Positions 8,235 to 13,035 of a stretch of DNA of 13,035 nucleotides are shown here, in pieces. A model generated the notes under the pieces. The model searched no databases and was not told the origin of the DNA. It saw nothing but the letters and a program-made list of their open reading frames with translations. Position numbers and translations under genes: made by a program. Position 1 is the stretch's first letter. Each line of letters starts with the position of its first letter. Origin of the DNA: Stramenopiles sp. TOSAG23-2 (taxonomy: Eukaryota > Sar); contig LT649820.1 of NCBI GenBank assembly GCA_900128395.1, positions 1 through 13,035 of the forward strand, given 5' to 3'.

Positions 8235-8246
8235 ATATATATATAT
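8235..8246. promoter_or_regulatory. TA-dinucleotide tract next to the DUF7705-like start
   Basis: A 12-nt alternating AT tract ends five bases from the ATG at 8230, inside the likely 5' UTR. The frame read upstream across the tract has no ATG, which supports starting the protein at 8230. The position resembles the TA tracts before CAF1 and the Cys-rich gene. Confidence 0.35.
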
Positions 8247-8610
8247 GTGATAGACAAAACGTTGCTGTGGCTGAGACTATTGAATTGTGAATGAAGCCAA
8301 TTCAACTTGTAGTTGTGGCCAAGGTGTATTGTTAGTGTATACTACTTTTATTTTATTATTTATTCTATTCTTCATTAATATTGTTTTTACCCCCGGGTCG
8401 TTATTATATTAAACGTGGCGTGGTGTATTTTTCATATATATTATTTAAAAAAAAAAAAAAACAGAAAAGTATAAAAAACTAATTTTGCTTCTTCCCTGCA
8501 CAATTTGATTGTATTGGATTTATATATTGTATTAGATTTATATTGGTGGTTGTTTTGCACTTGCATGCACTGTAATAAATATTAAATATTATACTACTAT
8601 TATACTACTA

Positions 8611-8733
8611 TAGACGACTCTACACTCTTTCTGGCTTTCCTTTCCAGCAAGCTTAACCTGGCTGGCAAAGCCTTTTGGTTTGGGCAAGATAAAGCCACAG
8701 CAAAAGGGCTCATATTTTGAATATCAGGCTGGC
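8611..8733. other. GC-rich intergenic island with folding potential (candidate ncRNA or relic)
   Basis: About 120 bp of roughly balanced base composition lie in strongly AT-rich surroundings. The island can fold. CCAGC (8644-8648) pairs with GCTGG (8661-8665). AGCCTTTTG (8669-8677) pairs with CAAAAGGGCT (8701-8710) with one bulged G, enclosing an inner GGC/GCC pairing. A minus-strand frame crosses it but lacks an ATG and becomes a Phe/Leu-rich run, so coding is unlikely. No known RNA family is recognised. Confidence 0.35.
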
Positions 8734-8805
8734 GGAAAAGAGGAAGAGAAGAAAAAAAAAGAAAGGGAGAAAAAAGAAGGAAAAGAAGGGAAAGAAAGAA
8801 GAGAA
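8734..8805. repeat. 72-nt uninterrupted polypurine tract
   Basis: Every base from 8734 to 8805 on the plus strand is A or G, without a single pyrimidine. It directly follows the GC-rich island and sits in the divergent promoter region. Long purine-pyrimidine tracts can form triplex (H-DNA) and may affect transcription or replication; that effect is inference here. Confidence 0.85.
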
Positions 8806-9090
8806 TTATAAACTTGTTAGAAATGACTTTTAACAAACCAATATTCGGATATTTTAAATTATGATATCAAAGTAGATTAAATCAGATATTAGATATAGGA
8901 TATATATTACTCTACGACTACTTGTTTCAGGCTTTGGTACAAACGCATATAGGTCAGCCTGATCGTATTGTAAGAAAATGTACTTAAATCGTCGAAATTA
9001 ACCCTAATGATTATCCTATTTATGCAAAAATGGAAAATTCGGACATTTTAATTATTGGCATTTTAATTATAATATAACAAAAAAAAAAAA

Positions 9091-9140
9091 CTGGGGCACT
9101 ACAGCACTGCCAGACTGGCAGACTGGACTGGGGGGGTGGC
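9091..9140. repeat. 50-bp GC-rich block bracketed by two A12 runs
   Basis: The block is 34/50 G+C and lies exactly between A12 at 9079-9090 and A12 at 9141-9152. It contains a perfect inverted repeat, CTGCCAG-A-CTGGCAG (9107-9121), a tandem CAGACTGG (9111-9118 and 9119-9126) and a G7 run (9130-9136). The second A tract is followed by TAATAATAATAAT. It lies about 270 nt before the LRR gene. Its origin and role are unknown. Confidence 0.6.
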
Positions 9141-9411
9141 AAAAAAAAAAAATAATAATAATAATACAAAACTAATAATCTAATAATACAAAATACAACT
9201 ACACTACAAGTTACAAGTCTTAGTTTTATAAAGTGTGCACAAAACAACAACAAACAACACTGATCGATAATAATAATACTAATAAATAAATCCACTTTAA
9301 TACATCCCTTCCATCTTCTTCTACAAAAAAATAACAACACACACACATCCAATTACCATCCATCATTGATAAAAATAATTACTACAAATATTAACAATTA
9401 TAATTTTAAAC

Positions 9412-11391
9412 ATGGAAAAAACCTCTATTACCACGATCAAAGACATCGAATTGAATAATAATAAAACCAATAAAAACGACGATGATAATAATAAAACCAA
9501 TAAAAAGGACGATGCACAAGATTTAAAAGTGAAAATTTCATTTTACACCCACGTTGGCTGGGATGGAACATTATTATTACTGAGTATGCTTATCATATCC
9601 GCTCTATTTGGATATATGACATACATATACACATCGTGGTTTGTTAAGTTCAATAGAGAATTTGTATGGGCATTTATAATAATGGGTTGTCTCTTTCTAT
9701 TTTTAATTCTCTATTATTTAATACGTTGGAGAAAAATTGTTAAAAAGTTTATGGAAGAGGAAAATGTGGCAAGTAAAGAAAAGGAAGAAGAAGAACGCAA
9801 AGATGGTGTTGCTATTTCTTGCTATGATACAGCAAAAGCTAGATACAATGACTTTCAAATTTTTGGAAAATATTATTTATTGCAATTGTATATGTTGGAG
9901 ATTATTGAATCTATAAATCAAATTATTAACGTCATCACGGTCTATACTTGTTCTTTACCTGTAGAAATTACATCTATTCTATGCATTTTTTTAGGTATCG
10001 ATTGTTTTCATACTACAAATTTTATGATCCAAGATAATAACCCAGGAAGAAGAGATCGACAAGTAATTATAGACACATGTATGGATTTTTTATGTGTCAT
10101 TGTACCAATATTTATTATGTGGTTTGGATATCGTGTTCCTATTTCAGTCCAAGATATGTTACAAATTACATTTATTCAAACATTTACGATGTTGATGAAA
10201 TTAGATACAATTTTAGATGAAATTATTCGGTCTCGTACAGCAAAAGCAACTTTACAAGCACAAGAAAAAACTGCTGCAAAAGCTGATAGACATCGAAAAA
10301 GTTTGTTTCGTGGTTTAAGTCATTATGAAATAGGAGAACAACAACAAGTAGCTATTCCAAAGGTTGTACATATGGGAGCTGGATTTTGTAAATTTATATT
10401 TGGTATTTTATTTATGTGTATAGGAATTGCCCATTTAGCAGTACAAAACGATATACGATGTGAACCGGAGTTATTATGGAAAAGTTGTGCGGTAAAAGTA
10501 CCATTTTGTAATGATATTTTTAAACCAAAATGCAATTGTGTTATGTTAGACGTTTCACCGAGTAAAGACGAGCCAAGACGACACAATTGGACAGAATTGC
10601 CGTCGCAAATGTATAAGATGACAGCATTGAAAGTTATGAAAGTTAATCATGGACCTTTGAAAAAACTCCCAGAAACATTTAAGACAAAATTTAGTAAAGT
10701 AGTATTTTTAGATTTAAGCTACAATGCGTTGTCCAATATACCTAAATCCATAGGTGATATGAAAATAAATATATTAAAATTGGCGAATAACAAATTGATT
10801 GAAATACCAGATTCAATTTGGGGCAATGCATATACAGTGCATTTGGAATTTGATAATAATAATATTTCAAGCATTTCTGATAGTGTACAAAAAGCTGTGG
10901 CATTGAATCGTTTGTATATCAGTAATAATAGTTTGGTCAATCTACAGGACGGTATTTTCGATACATTGGCGTTTTCTTCATTATTTTTGGATGGTAATAA
11001 TCTCATAACAATTCCTGAAAGTATATTCTCTATGAAAACGTTACGAAATTTTAAAATATCAAATAATTATATTTCAAATGTACCAAAGACCATTATGAAT
11101 TTAGCAAAGGTTCATGATATAGATTTGCGAAATAATACGATTACATCACTACCGATAGAGATAAAACATTTAAAGGATACATTGAAATTCATTTACTTAC
11201 ACAATAATCCAATATGTACAAATGGTTGGGTAGAGGAAAACAAGGATATCCAAGAGATAATCCCTCTGAATTGCATTGCCCAATGTTCTATCTATTGCCA
11301 GGATAGATACTTGGATTTAAAAGGTCAAGGTTGTGCTAGGGATTGCAATTCTAAAGCTTGTAAATATTATGGGGGTAAATGTGAAGTATAG
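9412..11391 (+). CDS. Multi-pass membrane protein with extracellular leucine-rich repeats and a Notch-like Cys module
   Basis: This 659-residue protein starts at ATG 9412 (context AAACATGG). Residues 1-40 are polar with a tandem 10-residue Asn/Lys/Asp repeat. Hydrophobic segments lie at about 53-75, 84-105, 170-198, 222-242 and 322-344, with an acidic-basic stretch (114-130) after the second. A Cys-rich linker (C350, C359, C366, C374, C376) leads to HNWTELP, then about nine LRRs of 22-24 residues (405-600) such as VVFLDLSYNALSNIPKSIG. The C-terminus is Cys-rich and ends like a Lin-12/Notch repeat: CARDCNSKAC..YGGKC. Sequons at N392, N484, N505 and N574 fit an extracellular LRR part. I associate this membrane-LRR-Notch layout with oomycete and related protist families of unknown role. 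A ligand-binding or adhesion function is inference. No kinase or other enzyme domain is present. Confidence 0.8.
   Translation: MEKTSITTIKDIELNNNKTNKNDDDNNKTNKKDDAQDLKVKISFYTHVGWDGTLLLLSMLIISALFGYMTYIYTSWFVKFNREFVWAFIIMGCLFLFLILYYLIRWRKIVKKFMEEENVASKEKEEEERKDGVAISCYDTAKARYNDFQIFGKYYLLQLYMLEIIESINQIINVITVYTCSLPVEITSILCIFLGIDCFHTTNFMIQDNNPGRRDRQVIIDTCMDFLCVIVPIFIMWFGYRVPISVQDMLQITFIQTFTMLMKLDTILDEIIRSRTAKATLQAQEKTAAKADRHRKSLFRGLSHYEIGEQQQVAIPKVVHMGAGFCKFIFGILFMCIGIAHLAVQNDIRCEPELLWKSCAVKVPFCNDIFKPKCNCVMLDVSPSKDEPRRHNWTELPSQMYKMTALKVMKVNHGPLKKLPETFKTKFSKVVFLDLSYNALSNIPKSIGDMKINILKLANNKLIEIPDSIWGNAYTVHLEFDNNNISSISDSVQKAVALNRLYISNNSLVNLQDGIFDTLAFSSLFLDGNNLITIPESIFSMKTLRNFKISNNYISNVPKTIMNLAKVHDIDLRNNTITSLPIEIKHLKDTLKFIYLHNNPICTNGWVEENKDIQEIIPLNCIAQCSIYCQDRYLDLKGQGCARDCNSKACKYYGGKCEV
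9454..9513 (+). repeat. 30-bp in-frame tandem duplication at the LRR gene's 5' end
   Basis: Two copies of a 30-bp unit, 9454-9483 and 9484-9513, share the core ATAATAATAAAACCAATAAA and differ at few bases. In the protein this gives two 10-residue units around NNKTNK followed by Lys/Asn/Asp. The near-identity at the DNA level points to a recent duplication in the predicted cytoplasmic tail. Confidence 0.8.
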
Positions 11392-11494
11392 TTATATTAT
11401 ATGGAGTGTTAAATCATAAAAATACGGTAACTTTTTACTTTTATTCAAAATCAATTAATTTTTAAAAACTTTCCACACATCTCATTTACGACTT

Positions 11495-11507
11495 CGTACA
11501 AAGTACG
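11495..11507. terminator. Small inverted repeat between the LRR and Cys-rich gene 3' ends
   Basis: CGTAC (11495-11499) and GTACG (11503-11507) form a 5-bp stem with an AAA loop, extended past a one-base bulge by CTT/AAG. It lies in the 127-bp gap (11392-11518) where both transcripts must end. The rest of the gap is AT-rich without a clear AATAAA. The stem is short, so the terminator label is weak. Confidence 0.2.
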
Positions 11508-11518
11508 CAAGAGAAATT

Positions 11519-12787
11519 CTAACTCTCCCCACCACTACCACCACTCTGCAATAATTTCCTTCTATTACCACCACTGCTAGATGTAAAGGTATATTTAACA
11601 CCACCAATCACGACATGTCTTCTTAGACAACTCTTGACTCGTTTTTTTTCCCAGTAACAATTTCTACTAAGAGAATTACACTCATCATGGTCTTTAATTT
11701 TAAGACATTTCATCTTATTTGATTTATCCTTTTCTCTATAAATTGTTAATCTTGAACCATTCTTTGATTCAAATATCATTTTTCCTTCATTATTAGTGCC
11801 TACTAACATAATTGCCATGCATAGTTCTGGTTGATTTTTACAATTAAATGTAATTTTTAAATCTTTATTGAAAGACATTGATTTAAACATGTTTTTCAAT
11901 ATGTCTTTTATTAGTTTATTATTCCCACAGGTTGTTAGATCATGCGAATCAATGTTATCTATATTATTTTTAAATTCATCCCATATTTTTACGATATCGT
12001 CGTTGTTTTTACATGGTTTATAACACTTTGGTGCATCTTCACCATATTTTTCAACACAATCATTGTATTGTTTTTCTGTGACTTTACATGGACTTTTAAC
12101 ATTTACATCAGGATTTAAATTAGAATCTTTACTTTGATAATCTAAAAAATTCGTTTCTGCTGTATACGTACTAAATGTACCAGGAAGATTTTTTCCATAC
12201 CAATTTTTAACTTCTTCGTGTTTGCAATTTCTATAGTGGTATACAGCATCTGTTGCGGTTTTTTCATTTTGTTTTTTGTACAAAGCTTTGCAAGCTCTAC
12301 TGAATTGCGTTGCCATCTTTTTTGGTTTAAGACTCTCTTTTACCTCTTCAACACATTTAATTAGTTGCTTCTTTATTGATCTTTTCATTCCTTTTTTTGC
12401 TCTGAGTTTTTTGATCAATGCTTTGAAAAACTTGGAACGTTTAAATTTTGCTTCTTGTGTGTGTCTACTACGGTCGGATGTTCCCACAGAGCAATAGGTA
12501 TTAAGCTTTGTATCAGATTGTTGTAGGATATTCCTGCAAGCTGTAACTGCTGTAGATAGAATACCCGCGGCTCCAATTTTCCTGTGTAATTCATCCCAAA
12601 ATCTCCCCATGCTATTACGATTAATTCTGTGCGTATCATGATCCATATGTTCTCCTCTAAGAATCTGTTTACGAACTTCTTCATTTTTTATTTTCTTGCT
12701 TCTGCTTATCCCATCCAATTTATCGCCAAATGATACAACAAACAAAGCAGCAACTAATACACACAGAGTTAGAAATTTCAATTTCAT
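11519..12787 (-). CDS. Secreted basic cysteine-rich protein of unknown family
   Basis: This 422-residue protein starts at ATG 12787, which begins a clear signal peptide (KLKF, then a hydrophobic core LTLCVLVAALFVVSF, cleavage likely near residue 21). The mature part has 16 cysteines (84, 99, 145, 166, 188, 234, 244, 255, 259, 287, 316, 323, 361, 370, 377, 387), an even number suited to eight disulfides. Residues 114-157 are strongly basic, with alternating Lys/Arg helices. A compact C-terminal module (361-387) has the spacing C-x8-C-x6-C-x9-C with a Trp two residues after the third Cys, reminiscent of PSI-type modules. The end (405-422) is Ser/Gly-rich with RRKLLQ. There is no membrane anchor after the signal, no catalytic motif and no family I recognise. 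It converges tightly on the LRR gene. Release from the cell or retention in an organelle are both possible. Confidence 0.8.
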   Translation of the reverse strand: MKLKFLTLCVLVAALFVVSFGDKLDGISRSKKIKNEEVRKQILRGEHMDHDTHRINRNSMGRFWDELHRKIGAAGILSTAVTACRNILQQSDTKLNTYCSVGTSDRSRHTQEAKFKRSKFFKALIKKLRAKKGMKRSIKKQLIKCVEEVKESLKPKKMATQFSRACKALYKKQNEKTATDAVYHYRNCKHEEVKNWYGKNLPGTFSTYTAETNFLDYQSKDSNLNPDVNVKSPCKVTEKQYNDCVEKYGEDAPKCYKPCKNNDDIVKIWDEFKNNIDNIDSHDLTTCGNNKLIKDILKNMFKSMSFNKDLKITFNCKNQPELCMAIMLVGTNNEGKMIFESKNGSRLTIYREKDKSNKMKCLKIKDHDECNSLSRNCYWEKKRVKSCLRRHVVIGGVKYTFTSSSGGNRRKLLQSGGSGGES

Positions 12788-13035
12788 CTTTTTTAATATA
12801 TATATATGTATTGATATACAATTATCTGGTTTGGTTATTCTGCAGTAAGATGTTTTGGAAATAATTATGCTTTAATATAAAAATTACATATATGTATATA
12901 TTGTATTATGTCTTAGGTCTAAGGTCAGTAATATTTTAGTTTCTAGCCCCTCCTTGAAAAGTCTAGTACCTAGTTTGCCCCTCCTCCCTTTTTTTTTATG
13001 CTTAAATTTTTTTTATCTGTGCCAGTGGTGTGCTG
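12788..13035. promoter_or_regulatory. Upstream region of the Cys-rich secreted gene
   Basis: A 12-nt alternating AT tract (12796-12807) lies 9-20 nt before the ATG. Further upstream, a GC-richer patch holds GCCCCTCCT at 12946-12954 and again at 12977-12985, plus the palindromic CTTAG-GT-CTAAG (12912-12923). These could be control elements, but no factor can be named. No other gene is seen up to the window edge. Confidence 0.4.

Larger units (their letters stand above)
8247..9411. other. Divergent intergenic region between the DUF7705-like and LRR genes
   Basis: This 1.16-kb stretch is expected to hold both promoters. It is AT-rich, with A runs at about 8447-8461 and 9079-9090. Small tandem repeats include a near-repeat GTATT(G/A)GATTTATAT at 8511-8525 and 8529-8543, and ATTATACTACT twice at 8588-8609. 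A related pair, ATTCGGATATTTTAA (about 8843) and ATTCGGACATTTTAA (about 9037), lies about 190 bp apart. Two GC-rich islands and a purine tract are listed separately. No ATG-initiated reading frame looks like a protein. Confidence 0.6.

Noticed and set aside
8231-8305. 25 extra N-terminal codons for the DUF7705-like protein
   Set aside because: They begin with TTG and cross the TA tract. Starting at ATG 8230 places the signal peptide at the N-terminus.
8600-8836. 78-codon minus-strand frame over the GC-rich island
   Set aside because: It begins with TTG, and much of it is a Phe/Leu run from the purine tract. No homology is recognised, although a small coding relic in the island cannot be excluded.
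9020-9352. 110-codon minus-strand frame before the LRR gene
   Set aside because: It is a low-complexity Phe/Tyr/Cys translation of A- and TAA-repeat DNA within a promoter region, with no domain.
12690-12787. RxLR-type host-targeting motif in the Cys-rich protein
   Set aside because: The region after the signal peptide contains ILRGEH but no true RxLR-EER arrangement, so an effector label is not supported.
1-13035. tRNA, rRNA or CRISPR array
   Set aside because: No cloverleaf with a GTTCRA-type T loop, no rRNA-like conserved block and no regularly spaced repeats were found on reading both strands by eye.

Overview
The window is nuclear DNA from an AT-rich, gene-dense single-celled eukaryote. 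The evidence is a proteasome lid subunit, a CCR4-NOT deadenylase, a complex I assembly factor, endoplasmic reticulum signal peptides, asparagine/glutamine homopolymers and long A and TA tracts. All six complete genes read as single uninterrupted frames, so no introns are visible. The lineage is not proven. A membrane protein with leucine-rich repeats (LRRs) and a C-terminal Notch-like Cys module, a PAN/Apple-like secreted protein and the style of the ankyrin fragment together remind me most of a stramenopile, perhaps oomycete-related. I hold this only tentatively.

Left half (1-5746), housekeeping genes. It begins with the 3' end of an ankyrin-repeat gene (+). Convergent to it is a CAF1/CNOT7-type deadenylase (-) with a long polyN/polyQ N-terminal extension. 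A 1.1-kb divergent region follows, holding a hairpin-rich patch, a duplicated T9/A-tract palindrome and a run of 69 A. Then come the 26S proteasome lid subunit RPN5/PSMD12 (+) and, convergent to it, a small NDUFAF4-like complex I assembly factor (-).

Right half (6338-12787), secretory-pathway genes. There are three consecutive genes: a secreted PAN/Apple-like protein whose C-terminal half resembles the plant/protist DUF7705 family (-), a multi-pass membrane protein with about nine extracellular LRRs and a degenerate Lin-12/Notch repeat (+), and a secreted basic protein with 16 cysteines of unknown family (-). The first two are divergent across a 1.18-kb region with two GC-rich islands and a 72-nt all-purine strand. 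The last two converge with only 127 bp between stop codons.

The housekeeping genes act separately in mRNA decay, protein degradation and mitochondrial assembly. The right-hand trio may form a cell-surface or secreted set, but that is inferred only from topology and adjacency. No tRNA, rRNA, CRISPR array or intact transposon was found.
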